Source of the DNA: Clostridiales bacterium
Lineage (GTDB): Bacteria > Bacillota > Clostridia > UBA1381
DNA: 64,000 nt
Reading direction: 5' to 3'
Assembly (NCBI GenBank): GCA_029219585.1
Contig: JAQXTR010000006.1
Coordinates: 54,207-118,206 of the forward strand
Shown piece by piece: positions 1 through 8,493 of the stretch (its first letter is position 1; the number at the start of each line of letters is the position of its first letter). The translations under genes were made by a program, and so were the position numbers. Below the pieces are notes generated by a model. That model was not told the DNA's origin. It saw nothing but the letters and a program-made list of their open reading frames with translations, and made no database searches.

Positions 1-1124
1 ACGGTGTCGGATTCGTTCATCTCACGGTTCGGAATATATCTGCTGCGGCTCACACCGTATCCCTTATCATATACCGATGTATCAATATGTCTCACGTCAA
101 ATCGGTAGTAATCATCTCTTTCATCCTCCGGCACGGACGAGCCGTAAAGATACTTCTTGTTCGGATCATAATACTCAAATGCCAGCATATCCGATTCCGC
201 ACACAATTCGTACGACCACTCATCCGCCCTCGGATTTAGATGTGTGTACCAGTCCGTAATCGTGCTGCCCTCCGGCTTATAATAATTGTAAACCGTTACC
301 GGTAATTTCCCCGCGGCATCGGAATCGCTTATTGTATACGACAAATCGGCGCTGACTGAATTTAAACCGTCGGATATACCCTTATACTGCATATCCCGCA
401 CATACGTTCCGAATGCAGCATTAGGGTTAAAACCCTTCCTGTCGCCCGGGGTGCCGACAGTGCGCAGAGCGGCTACGTTAACGTCGCACACTCCTTTGTC
501 AATCGTAAAATCCGTCATTATATTTACCGAACGCGCAAGCGGTATTTCACGGTAATTATCAATAAACTGTGAAAGCCATACAGTCTCCCCTGCCTTCACG
601 GTAAATGTCACCGGCTCAAAGCCGCCCGGCTCATACACATTGCCTGAATTAAGCTGCTTTATAGGCATCCCAAGATACGATGCCCAGCATCCAAAGCAGC
701 CCCATTCATCCTCCACGGCATATTGTGTGCCGTTGAGAAAAATGTTATGCTGCTGCGGCACCTCAAACCCCAGTCTTTCAATCGTTATCTGCGAATCCTC
801 TTCTGCTCTGAACTGAACATCAACCTCAATATCAAAACCCGGTCTGCCCGTTGGCTTATTGTCGTTATCCAGATCAGTCTGATTCATAAATGAAATAAAA
901 GCAGCATATCTGTCTGCCGTAAGTCCCTCATTATTCATCAGATACTTTGAATTTTCAACGCTTTTATCCGCCAGATCCGTGCTTCTTATCCTCTCATGAT
1001 TATTGCAGTATATATATTTTCCGCCCTTATCCTGTGTAAAAATAAGCTCTGCCGGCTCTGCCGCATACGCATTTATGCCGATTAATAAAACGGCTGCCGC
1101 AAAAGCAGCGATCCTGTAAGTCAT
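1..1124 (-). CDS. Secreted protein of unknown function (C-terminus off the window)
   Basis: An open frame of 374 codons runs from an ATG at 1124 off the left edge, so the C-terminus is missing. A clear AACGGAGG-like ribosome site lies just upstream of the ATG. The protein starts with a signal peptide (MTYRI followed by a hydrophobic Ala/Leu stretch ending near AYA-AEP), so it is exported. The mature part is rich in Asp, Tyr and Gly and looks beta-rich; I recognise no catalytic motif. It is the last visible gene of an operon with the TraX-like, amidase, small membrane and DUF4364 genes, 15 bases after the TraX stop. A role at the cell surface is inferred from the signal peptide only. Confidence 0.75.
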   Translation of the reverse strand, partial: MTYRIAAFAAAVLLIGINAYAAEPAELIFTQDKGGKYIYCNNHERIRSTDLADKSVENSKYLMNNEGLTADRYAAFISFMNQTDLDNDNKPTGRPGFDIEVDVQFRAEEDSQITIERLGFEVPQQHNIFLNGTQYAVEDEWGCFGCWASYLGMPIKQLNSGNVYEPGGFEPVTFTVKAGETVWLSQFIDNYREIPLARSVNIMTDFTIDKGVCDVNVAALRTVGTPGDRKGFNPNAAFGTYVRDMQYKGISDGLNSVSADLSYTISDSDAAGKLPVTVYNYYKPEGSTITDWYTHLNPRADEWSYELCAESDMLAFEYYDPNKKYLYGSSVPEDERDDYYRFDVRHIDTSVYDKGYGVSRSRYIPNREMNESDT

Positions 1125-1139
1125 ATTTACCTCCGTAAT

Positions 1140-1898
1140 TTAAAATACCGTAAACTCTATGGCTGCAAGCAGAAGGAGATGCGCCGGATAGAACACATAA
1201 AATCCCAATCTCGGAGCACAGCCCTTCTCTCCGTTATACATATAAAGAACGGGTATAGCCAGAAATCCGCCAAGCTGCATAATTGCGTTTAATATAGTAT
1301 TTACATGAATGACTCCCGTTTCGGCAAAGGCGGGGAATATCGGATACACATATGTCAGAAATCTCAGTATAACAATACCGCCTGCCGCCGTCATCTGCGC
1401 ATATCTGTTTCCCCTGAGCATACCGAAGGAAACAACCCACAGCAGGCAGAAATATTTCCAATCGCTGCACCTTGTTATATAAATTGCGCCGGCGCAGGCA
1501 ATCAGCTTGATAAGCAGCTTCACATTTTCCGCCTTTAGGACCGTAAGCAGACAAAGACCCGTAAACAGAGTAAAAATAACATTTCTGTTCATTGCACAGC
1601 CTGTTATAAAATGATACAGCGAATCCGGCATTCCTTTTGCACCTATTTCAAACAAATAAAACGGAAGCTGAGAGATTGCCGCAAAAACACCCATTCTTAT
1701 TATATATTTATATACATTGCTCGTCTTATAATACCCCTCTGCAACGAAAAATGACATTATTACAATAGTCATTCTGCCGAACAGATGACATATAAAATAT
1801 GCCGGGTAGTAATTTATGAAAACGGCCGCATGATCCAGTACCATTGCAATAATTGCAATGTACTGGATTGCGGACTTATTAAGACCCGATTTAATCAT
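1140..1898 (-). CDS. TraX family integral membrane protein
   Basis: A 252-residue polytopic membrane protein. The opening (NKSAIQYIAIIAMVLDHAAV) and the LFGRMTIVIMSFFVAEGY segment match the TraX family (PF05857), named after the conjugal F-pilin acetylase, but chromosomal copies in Clostridia are widespread and of unproven function. Eight or so hydrophobic segments can be counted. The conserved D-H pair in the first segment (VLDHAA) is present. Its ATG overlaps the stop of the upstream amidase gene by four bases (ATGA), so the two are translationally coupled. No conjugation genes are nearby, so a role in acylation of a surface molecule is more likely than one in conjugation; this is inference. 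Confidence 0.82.
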   Translation of the reverse strand: MIKSGLNKSAIQYIAIIAMVLDHAAVFINYYPAYFICHLFGRMTIVIMSFFVAEGYYKTSNVYKYIIRMGVFAAISQLPFYLFEIGAKGMPDSLYHFITGCAMNRNVIFTLFTGLCLLTVLKAENVKLLIKLIACAGAIYITRCSDWKYFCLLWVVSFGMLRGNRYAQMTAAGGIVILRFLTYVYPIFPAFAETGVIHVNTILNAIMQLGGFLAIPVLYMYNGEKGCAPRLGFYVFYPAHLLLLAAIEFTVF

Positions 1899-3427
1899 TT
1901 ACTCTTTATAAAATCATCAACACCCTCAGCAATCGCTTTTCCTATCAAATCACTTTCATTTTGCAGGATTGAGAGATCGGAGGAGCTGTCAAAGAAGCCT
2001 ATTTCCATATATCCCGCAGGAACGGGGCATTTATTGAACAATATCAGATAGCCCTCGCCGCCGATTGAACCGCCGCCGCATACGCTCATTGATGTTTCGG
2101 AGGTGATTCGTGAATTTATAAGACTTCCCAGTCTGTTGCACTGCGAAGCATAATCGGACTGTATCCATTTCTGCGTATAACCGCCCGATGCTTCTATGTA
2201 CGCGCTGCCTCTTCCGCCGCCTGCGTTTGAATGAAGACAGATATAACATGCCGCATCCGGTGAGGCGCTGAGATTATTATTGGGATAGCAATAGGAAACA
2301 CGCTTTGAGAATGACGGATTTTCATTTGATGTGCTGCTGTTTGCATCTCTGGTCATACGTACCGTATATCCCATCTGCTCAAGATATTTTTTTGCCGCCT
2401 GAGCGTTGTGCAGATTTATATCAGGCTCTGTGGATCTGTCTCCGTTGCCTATCGGATACCAGCATTCCTTATCGGCATGACAGCCCGAGCCCTGACATTC
2501 CTGATCGGCGGTGCCGTTTTTCCAGTGTCTCCATTCACCCCATGAACCGCCGTTCTGCGAATAGCCTTCCGCGCGCTTCTCATCAGACGACATAAGCCCC
2601 GAGGATTTTCCGTGACCGGGGTCGAGAACAATTACGGTTCCTCCGGCTGCCGCCGTTCCGCTCTGATTCGTCCCGCCGTTCATGGACAGCTCTGCAGTCT
2701 GCCCTTCTTCCTCCTCCGGCATATCTGTCGCAGGAGCAGTGCTTTCCTCGCTGTAGTCACCGAATATATAATGAATTTCCTTCCCGTCCTTTGTCTGAGC
2801 ATCTTTCTTGGTGCCGAACTGCTCAAGAATCTGTGACGGAATAAGCTTATATTTAACTTTTTTCCCCACAGCATTTGTACTTTCAACCTCATAACATGAA
2901 AAACGCACCTCATTTGCCGTCAGCTCAATATTCGTCTTTTTTGCGTTTTTTTCGGTAAGCCCACACACAAAATCTGTTGAAGTTCCGCTGTGCACTTCTG
3001 AATTATCCTCCAGTCTGAGCTTAGAGCCGTCAGGAGACTGTACAAAGTCAAACGAAAACAACTTCAGATCTGCGTCTGTAAAATAGACCTCGCTGCTGTC
3101 TCCGATGGTATATGCGGGGATATAATCACCGTTAATTTTCACTTTTGCGTCGTAATGCTGTATCTGTCCGGCTTTAACATTCGCTGAAGTGTCATTTTCT
3201 TTTTCCGTGTTTCCGGTACATCTTGTTATGCCGAACACAACCGCACCCAAAACAACAATACCCGCTAAAATACCGAATACGAGCCTTATTCTTTTCGCTC
3301 TTTGCCTCGCCTCTCTCTCCTTCATCCGGCGTATTCTGTCGTTATTTTGTCTGCGCCTGTACGCATCATCCGCCCTAAGATCATCATTCATTCTTTCAAG
3401 CCAATCACTTTTCTGTTCATTGTTCAT
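1895..3427 (-). CDS. Membrane-anchored N-acetylmuramoyl-L-alanine amidase (Amidase_3)
   Basis: A 510-residue protein. The start is placed at MNNEQKSDW because GGAGG lies ten bases upstream; the longer frame begins before that site. A charged cytoplasmic N-terminus is followed by one membrane segment near residues 48-70, then an extracellular region of about 200 residues without a recognised domain, then an Amidase_3 domain in the C-terminal half. Catalytic zinc ligands are visible in VLDPGHG (first His), a following Glu region (EPDINLH) and YICLHSN. Amidase_3 enzymes cut the bond between muramic acid and the stem peptide. The domain carries an unusual insert after DPGHG containing Cys residues. 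It overlaps both neighbours, consistent with one operon of envelope genes. Confidence 0.87.
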   Translation of the reverse strand: MNNEQKSDWLERMNDDLRADDAYRRRQNNDRIRRMKEREARQRAKRIRLVFGILAGIVVLGAVVFGITRCTGNTEKENDTSANVKAGQIQHYDAKVKINGDYIPAYTIGDSSEVYFTDADLKLFSFDFVQSPDGSKLRLEDNSEVHSGTSTDFVCGLTEKNAKKTNIELTANEVRFSCYEVESTNAVGKKVKYKLIPSQILEQFGTKKDAQTKDGKEIHYIFGDYSEESTAPATDMPEEEEGQTAELSMNGGTNQSGTAAAGGTVIVLDPGHGKSSGLMSSDEKRAEGYSQNGGSWGEWRHWKNGTADQECQGSGCHADKECWYPIGNGDRSTEPDINLHNAQAAKKYLEQMGYTVRMTRDANSSTSNENPSFSKRVSYCYPNNNLSASPDAACYICLHSNAGGGRGSAYIEASGGYTQKWIQSDYASQCNRLGSLINSRITSETSMSVCGGGSIGGEGYLILFNKCPVPAGYMEIGFFDSSSDLSILQNESDLIGKAIAEGVDDFIKSK

Positions 3428-3644
3428 TTGCAGCACCCTCCGTTTCATCCGAATCGGTTGTAATGTACATCCCTTCATTTATTCCGACATTGCCTTCCTC
3501 CTGCTCCTCAAGCTCTGCCGTACTGTCAACACCGTCAAGGCTTCGGTTGACAATATCATTGTTGCGGTATATATACACCGCCTCACCGATAATTATCAGC
3601 GACAGCACTGCAATAATAGCCCACTTAATACGTTGCTTAATCAT
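3417..3644 (-). CDS. Small single-pass membrane protein
   Basis: A 75-residue protein starting at MIKQRIKWAIIAVL. The start is chosen because it overlaps the end of the DUF4364 gene by eight bases, which suits coupled translation; a longer frame has no support. One membrane segment covers about residues 7-25, after a short basic N-terminus. The rest is an acidic, Glu/Asp-rich tail predicted to be outside the cell and disordered. It overlaps the amidase gene by eleven bases. It is not recognisable as a known family. Position between a DUF4364 protein and an amidase suggests a regulator or partner of the amidase, which is inference. Confidence 0.65.
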   Translation of the reverse strand: MIKQRIKWAIIAVLSLIIIGEAVYIYRNNDIVNRSLDGVDSTAELEEQEEGNVGINEGMYITTDSDETEGAANEQ

Positions 3645-4200
3645 CCCTGCTCTCCTTCTTATTAAACATCTCAAGTATGCCGGCATATATATCGGCAGAA
3701 TTTGCCTTAAAGCTTTCGGCAATTCTTTCCGCTTCACTGCGATCTCCGGCATACAGAGTAAGCGACATCATAATCATTCTGTCATCATTATACAGCCTGC
3801 ATTCGGCATTGAACTCCTTTTCGTTAATAGGCTCAATAGATGCCTGAACAGCTTCCCTGCGTCTTTTGTCCAGATAGAACTCCTTAAGGGAGCTGTCAAT
3901 AGGCTCGCGCACTATCAGAGGGATATGCCTGTAGAAAAAGTCTATTACATACTTTCCCTTCTGAGTAACGTCGTAAATGGAAAGAATATCATTTATTCTT
4001 GTCACTGAAACGTGTCCGGTCTGGATAAGATTATCCAATCCCAGCTGTAAATCCGTAAAGCTGATTTCACAGTTTTCCTGTATCACGCTCAGCAGCGCCG
4101 CATACGGCAGCGGCTCATCGGAATGATTAAGCGTGTATAATATAATAAACTGAATCATCAGCTCGTCTTCAATTTCCTTATCATAAAGCATTCTGCTCAA
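3637..4200 (-). CDS. DUF4364 family protein
   Basis: A 187-residue soluble protein. The start is set at a TTG (4200) eight bases after TAAGGAGG; an ATG three codons later (4191) is the alternative. The N-terminal half (MIQFIILYTLNHSDEPLPYAALL ... LQLGLDNLIQTGHVS) has the look of a winged-helix fold and matches DUF4364, a family common in Clostridia and often taken to be a transcriptional regulator. No enzyme motif is seen. It is the first gene of a five-gene overlapping operon that includes an amidase. The long leader upstream contains an A/T-rich stretch with a TATAAT-like element on this strand at 4255-4260. Confidence 0.8.
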   Translation of the reverse strand: MSRMLYDKEIEDELMIQFIILYTLNHSDEPLPYAALLSVIQENCEISFTDLQLGLDNLIQTGHVSVTRINDILSIYDVTQKGKYVIDFFYRHIPLIVREPIDSSLKEFYLDKRRREAVQASIEPINEKEFNAECRLYNDDRMIMMSLTLYAGDRSEAERIAESFKANSADIYAGILEMFNKKESRDD

Positions 4201-4367
4201 AGAGTATTCCTCCTTACAAACAGATAAAATTATCTGCATATAGTATACTTTTCTATTATAACATACTTTTATTGAAATTGGTATAGCTTTTAAAAAAAAT
4301 TTATAAAAATTTACTATATGTTTTTTATTAATAATATGATACAATGGTTATGTTGAAAGGAGAGCTT

Positions 4368-4883
4368 ATGGAATCATTTAATTTTAATGAAAGCTGTTTT
4401 TTTACCGGTCACAGAATGATTGCAAATAATGAAATACCGGATATTATGCATATGACGGAGAAGCTCTGTATAAAGCTGATTGAGGAATACGGAGTAAAGC
4501 ATTTCATAAGCGGCGCTGCTATGGGCTATGATATGCTCGCCGCAAATATTGTACTGAATTTAAAAAAACAATACCCACTCATCATGCTGCACCTCTATCT
4601 TCCCTGCCGCAACCAGTCACAGCAGTGGAAGCCGGCATATAAGGCGGAGTGGGATAAGCTTATAAAGCTGGCTGATGAGAAAAAATATATCTATGACGGA
4701 AATTATGTTGATGGCTGTATGCAGCTTAGGAATACAGAAATGGTAAATGACGCATATTACGGTATAGCCTTCTGTAAACGCAATACGGGAGGAACGTATG
4801 ACACCATAAAAAAAGCCGTTCAAAACAAACGGTTTATCTGTATTCTGCCTTCACAGCAAACCTTCGGCGTTATGACTGCATAA
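4368..4883 (+). CDS. SLOG/DUF1273-like nucleotide-sensing protein
   Basis: A 171-residue protein. The start is the ATG six bases after GGAG; the earlier in-frame ATG has no site. It matches the DUF1273/YpsA branch of the SLOG (Rossmann-like) superfamily: CFFTGHR near the N-terminus, then FISGAAMGYDMLAAN, LPC and a late R-N-T-x-x-x-V-x-D motif (LRNTEMVNDA). SLOG proteins bind nucleotides or ADP-ribose derivatives; the substrate of this one is unknown. It is a single-gene unit, divergent from the DUF4364 operon and convergent with oadA, and is followed by a strong terminator hairpin. Confidence 0.8.
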   Translation: MESFNFNESCFFTGHRMIANNEIPDIMHMTEKLCIKLIEEYGVKHFISGAAMGYDMLAANIVLNLKKQYPLIMLHLYLPCRNQSQQWKPAYKAEWDKLIKLADEKKYIYDGNYVDGCMQLRNTEMVNDAYYGIAFCKRNTGGTYDTIKKAVQNKRFICILPSQQTFGVMTA

Positions 4884-4920
4884 AAAAAGTACCGCTTTTC
4901 ATAAAAACGGTACTTTTTTA
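4884..4920. terminator. Bidirectional rho-independent terminator
   Basis: A ten-base stem (AAAAGTACCG at 4885-4894 with CGGTACTTTT at 4908-4917) is flanked by A and T runs on both sides, so it can end both the SLOG-like gene and the convergent oadA operon. Confidence 0.88.
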
Positions 4921-4927
4921 TTATCTG

Positions 4928-6361
4928 TCAGACAGGATATACCTTGTTATCTCTGTCAACCAATGTATTGTCAACATTATCAAGCTCTGCCTCACGATAC
5001 TTGAAGAAGTCCTCTGCCTGCTTGGGGAACAGAGCATAGGAAAGCACATCCTCAGGCTGTCTGATATACTGAGCGCATTCCTTTCTCAGCTTATCAAGCT
5101 GAGGCTCAATGAGGTCAGCGGGACGGCATGTGATTCTCTTTTCATCGCCGATAACCTTCTTGACAATCTCCGGTGAAATATCGCCCGGGCACTTACCGTA
5201 CTCACCGCGGACAATTCCCTTAACCTCTTTGGTTACGTTCTTATATCTCTCGCCTAATATTACATTGAATACTGCCTGTGTACCCACGATCTGTGAGGAC
5301 GGAGTTACAAGCGGAGGATAACCGAGGTCTGCCCTTACGCGCGGAACCTCCTCAAGAACCTCATCATACTTGTCCTCAGCGTTCATCTGCTTGAGCTGTG
5401 ATACGAGGTTTGAAAGCATGCCTCCCGGCACCTGATACTTAAGAGTATTAACATTAACACCCATAACCTTGGTGTTCATCAGACCGCTTTCAATGTACTT
5501 CTCACGCAGCGGATTGAAATAATCTCTTATCTCAATAAGCTTGTTCAGATCATAACCCGTATCATACGGAGTACCCTGCAGAGCAGCAACCATAGGCTCG
5601 GTTGCAGGCTGTGATGTACCCATAGCGAGAGGTGACATAGCGCAGTCGATTACGTCCACACCCGCCTCAATCGCCTTGAGGTATACCATTGAAGCCTCTC
5701 CTGAGGTATAATGCGTATGCAGCTGAACAGGTATGTTCACCGCTTCCTTCATCTTCTTTACAAGGTCATATGTTACATACGGTCTCAAAAGCCCCGCCAT
5801 ATCCTTGATACAGATTGAATCCGCGCCCATTCCCTCAAGCTGCTTTGCAAGCTCTACGAACTTTTCGTTTGTATGGAATTCCGAGGTTGTGTAGCAGACT
5901 GTCGCCTGAACATGACCTCGTCCCTCCTTTGCGCAGTATTCCTTTGTCGCATTGATCGCACATTCGAGGTTGCGCACATCATTCAATGCGTCAAAAATTC
6001 TTAAAATATCAATACCGTTTGCAATTGATGCCTGTACAAAGTACTCAACAACGTCATCCGCATAATGACTGTAGCCCAGAATGTTCTGACCTCTGAAAAG
6101 CATCTGCAGCGGAGTTTTCTTAGCCTTGTCCTTAATCTTACGCAGTCTCTCCCACGGATCCTCTTTGAGGAATCTCAGACATGAGTCGAACGTAGCGCCG
6201 CCCCATGCTTCGAGTGAATGATAGCCTATATCGTCAAGCTTCTCAATAATCGGAAGCATTTCCGCTGTCGTCATACGGGTAGCGATAAGGCTCTGATGAG
6301 CGTCACGGAGGACTGTCTCGGTAATACCTACCGGCTTAGGCTGTATTATATTTTTTGCCAT
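4928..6361 (-). CDS. oadA: Oxaloacetate decarboxylase alpha / 5S carboxyltransferase subunit
   Basis: A 477-residue carboxyltransferase that moves the carboxyl group between oxaloacetate (or pyruvate) and the biotin carrier. The TIM-barrel motif ETVLRDAHQS with metal ligand Asp20, the carbamylated lysine in CIKDMAG (Lys186) and the HxH metal ligands (LHTH, His215/His217) are present. The conserved carboxylase domain follows. There is no biotin domain at the C-terminus, which agrees with the separate biotin carrier gene in the same operon. It is the last gene of the operon, 28 bases after the beta subunit. With mmdA upstream, the set could run as a decarboxylase pump or as a transcarboxylase; sequence cannot decide. 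Confidence 0.95.
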   Translation of the reverse strand: MAKNIIQPKPVGITETVLRDAHQSLIATRMTTAEMLPIIEKLDDIGYHSLEAWGGATFDSCLRFLKEDPWERLRKIKDKAKKTPLQMLFRGQNILGYSHYADDVVEYFVQASIANGIDILRIFDALNDVRNLECAINATKEYCAKEGRGHVQATVCYTTSEFHTNEKFVELAKQLEGMGADSICIKDMAGLLRPYVTYDLVKKMKEAVNIPVQLHTHYTSGEASMVYLKAIEAGVDVIDCAMSPLAMGTSQPATEPMVAALQGTPYDTGYDLNKLIEIRDYFNPLREKYIESGLMNTKVMGVNVNTLKYQVPGGMLSNLVSQLKQMNAEDKYDEVLEEVPRVRADLGYPPLVTPSSQIVGTQAVFNVILGERYKNVTKEVKGIVRGEYGKCPGDISPEIVKKVIGDEKRITCRPADLIEPQLDKLRKECAQYIRQPEDVLSYALFPKQAEDFFKYREAELDNVDNTLVDRDNKVYPV

Positions 6362-6389
6362 TTTATTTCACTCCTTATTTTACTGTTAA

Positions 6390-7634
6390 TTAAAGTCCGT
6401 TGAACATTGAGAGGAACACACCGGCAGCAACCGCTGAACCGATAACTCCCGCAACATTCGGGCCCATAGCGTGCATGAGCAGGAAGTTTGACGGATTCTC
6501 CTTCTGTCCGACCGTCTGTGATACACGCGCCGCCATCGGAACAGCACTTACGCCTGCCGAACCTATGAGCGGATTAACTTTGCCCTTTGTCAATACATAC
6601 ATAATATCGCCCAGAACAAGACCGCCGCAGGTTGAGAATATGAATGCAACAAGTCCCAGAAGGACAATACCTAAGGTTGACGGTGTAAGGAAGCTTGAGG
6701 CTGTCGCCGTAGCTCCCACAGTAACTCCGAGGAATATTGTTACAATGTTCATAAGCTCGTTCTGAGCTGTCCTTGCGAGTCTGTCACACACTCCCGATTC
6801 CTTGAAGAGGTTACCAAGCATAAGACATCCTACAAGCGATACCGCATCAGGGATGATAAATGCTACAACAAGAGTAACAACTATCGGGAATATTATCTTC
6901 TCTGTTTTTGAAACAGGTCTGAGCTGATCCATTACAACGCATCTTGCCTTCTTCGTTGTAAGAAGCTTCATAAACGGCGGCTGTATTATAGGAATAAGAG
7001 CCATATATGAATATGCCGCTACCGCAATCGCCGGAAGGAGCTGCGGAGCAAGTGATTTTGTAACGTAAATCGCCGTAGGGCCGTCCGCACCGCCTATAAT
7101 ACCGATCGAAGCAGCCTCTTTAACGCCCCATGCTATGCTCGGAACGAGTGCGCTGATCACCAATGCGCCGATAAATGTAAAGAACACGCCGAACTGTGCC
7201 GCCGCACCGAGAAGAATACTCTTCGGATTTGCAATCAGCGGGCCAAAGTCGGTCATACATCCTATACCGATAAAGATGAGCGGCGGATATATACCCAGCT
7301 TAACTCCGAGATAGAGAAGGTCGAGAAGACCGCCCTCCCGTACTATCATTCCGACATCAAGAGAATGTCCGTCAATCATATAGCTTGTATCGGTGAACCA
7401 CTCCGTGTGCATCATAATCGCGCTTGAATCACGCAGCACCGGAAGGTTTGTAAGCATCATACCGAATGCAATAGGCAAAAGGAGCAGAGGCTCATATTTC
7501 TTTACAATTGCAAGATACAAAAGCACACAGGCAACGGCGAGCATTATAAGGGTTTTAACAGCATCAAGTCCGCCGTCCTGAAAAAGAGCGGCAGCGCCTG
7601 TATTGCTTAAAAAGCTAGCAAAACTTTCTAACAC
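6390..7634 (-). CDS. oadB: Sodium-translocating decarboxylase beta subunit
   Basis: A 414-residue polytopic membrane protein of the OadB/MmdB/GcdB family, which decarboxylates the carboxybiotin and exports Na+ in the process. Family signatures are clear: GIIGGADGPTAIYVTKSLA in the first half and the late GDIMYVLTKGKVNPLIGSAG and HAMGPNVAGVIG segments, which carry residues implicated in Na+ and carboxybiotin handling. The start at MLESFASFL gives a normal length. It lies between the biotin carrier and oadA in an operon. The symbol is by family; mmdB or gcdB are equally valid depending on the true substrate. Confidence 0.94.
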   Translation of the reverse strand: MLESFASFLSNTGAAALFQDGGLDAVKTLIMLAVACVLLYLAIVKKYEPLLLLPIAFGMMLTNLPVLRDSSAIMMHTEWFTDTSYMIDGHSLDVGMIVREGGLLDLLYLGVKLGIYPPLIFIGIGCMTDFGPLIANPKSILLGAAAQFGVFFTFIGALVISALVPSIAWGVKEAASIGIIGGADGPTAIYVTKSLAPQLLPAIAVAAYSYMALIPIIQPPFMKLLTTKKARCVVMDQLRPVSKTEKIIFPIVVTLVVAFIIPDAVSLVGCLMLGNLFKESGVCDRLARTAQNELMNIVTIFLGVTVGATATASSFLTPSTLGIVLLGLVAFIFSTCGGLVLGDIMYVLTKGKVNPLIGSAGVSAVPMAARVSQTVGQKENPSNFLLMHAMGPNVAGVIGSAVAAGVFLSMFNGL

Positions 7635-7676
7635 TTTTTGTCACCACTTTCTATTAAATTTTGTCTGCCGTATGTA

Positions 7677-8054
7677 TCAGTTTACCGAAACCAATACATC
7701 GCCTGTGTTCACGCTGTCGCCTGCCGCTGCGTTTATGCTTGCAACGACACCGTCAACGCCGGCAAAGATTTCGTTCTCCATCTTCATAGCCTCAAGAACA
7801 GCTACGAGCGTGCCCGACTCTACCTTGTCGCCTACGTTAACCTTAATCGATACTACAGTACCCGGCATAGGCGCGGTAATCTTATTAGCGCCCATTGTGC
7901 CTGACGGCTTCGGGGAAGCCTTCGGTGCGGCAGCGGGTGCAGCCTTAGGTGCGGCAACAGGAGCAGCCACCGGAGCAGCTGTAGGTACACCGCCTACTTC
8001 TTCAACGTCAACCTCATAGGTTTTTCCGTTAACTGTGATATTAAACTTTCTCAT
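7677..8054 (-). CDS. Biotin carboxyl carrier subunit
   Basis: A 125-residue biotin carrier. A short N-terminal segment (MRKFNITVNGKTYEV) leads into an Ala/Pro-rich flexible linker at about residues 25-55, then a biotinyl domain with the biotinylation motif EAMKMEN; the modified lysine is Lys91. In sodium-pump decarboxylases this arm shuttles carboxybiotin between the carboxyltransferase (MmdA or OadA) and the membrane beta subunit. It is placed between the gamma-type subunit and the beta subunit. It corresponds to MmdC/GcdC or the 1.3S subunit of transcarboxylase. Confidence 0.94.
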   Translation of the reverse strand: MRKFNITVNGKTYEVDVEEVGGVPTAAPVAAPVAAPKAAPAAAPKASPKPSGTMGANKITAPMPGTVVSIKVNVGDKVESGTLVAVLEAMKMENEIFAGVDGVVASINAAAGDSVNTGDVLVSVN

Positions 8055-8075
8055 AGTTTATGTCTTCCTTTCTGA

Positions 8076-8465
8076 TTATAATCTGTTTCCGATAGTTTCT
8101 CTGAGTCCCGCGCGGTTCCATGCCGGACGATTATCGGATATACGTCTGTATGACTTAATCTTCAAATTATATGTTGATGTATTGAGGCTTGCGGCAACAG
8201 CTGCAGTGAGGATTGCGATAAGCTCTTCCTCATCCTCCTCAGCCGGTTCTTCAACAACAGGCGCTGCTGCTTCAGCCGGGACGGACACCTCCGTTTTCTT
8301 GGGCTTCTTATTAAAAATCAGTCCGAAAACATACAGCACACACATAAGTATTAAAAGCACACCGAATACGATGCTAAGACCTATAACAATAGTCTCGCCG
8401 CCCATCGACATCGCCTGAGACAGTGTCACGCCCTCTCCTGAAATTAATTCCGGATCTATATTCAT
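8076..8465 (-). CDS. OadG-type small membrane subunit of decarboxylase
   Basis: A 129-residue protein of the OadG/MmdD family. One membrane helix lies near residues 25-50 (GGETIVIGLSIVFGVLLIL region), followed by an acidic, Ala/Glu-rich linker (PAEEDEEE) and a C-terminal patch. These subunits hold the complex together at the membrane and contact the carboxyltransferase. The last residues (SYRRISDNRPAWNRAGLRE) resemble the C-terminal MmdD-type tail that binds MmdA. It sits 28 bases after mmdA in the operon. Confidence 0.87.
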   Translation of the reverse strand: MNIDPELISGEGVTLSQAMSMGGETIVIGLSIVFGVLLILMCVLYVFGLIFNKKPKKTEVSVPAEAAAPVVEEPAEEDEEELIAILTAAVAASLNTSTYNLKIKSYRRISDNRPAWNRAGLRETIGNRL

Positions 8466-8493
8466 AATTTATATCTCCTTTCTGAAACAGTGC

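Noticed and set aside
1140..1898. TraX-like protein as a sign of a conjugative element
   Set aside because: No other transfer, relaxase or integrase genes are nearby. Chromosomal TraX-like proteins are common in Clostridia, and the gene is coupled to envelope genes.
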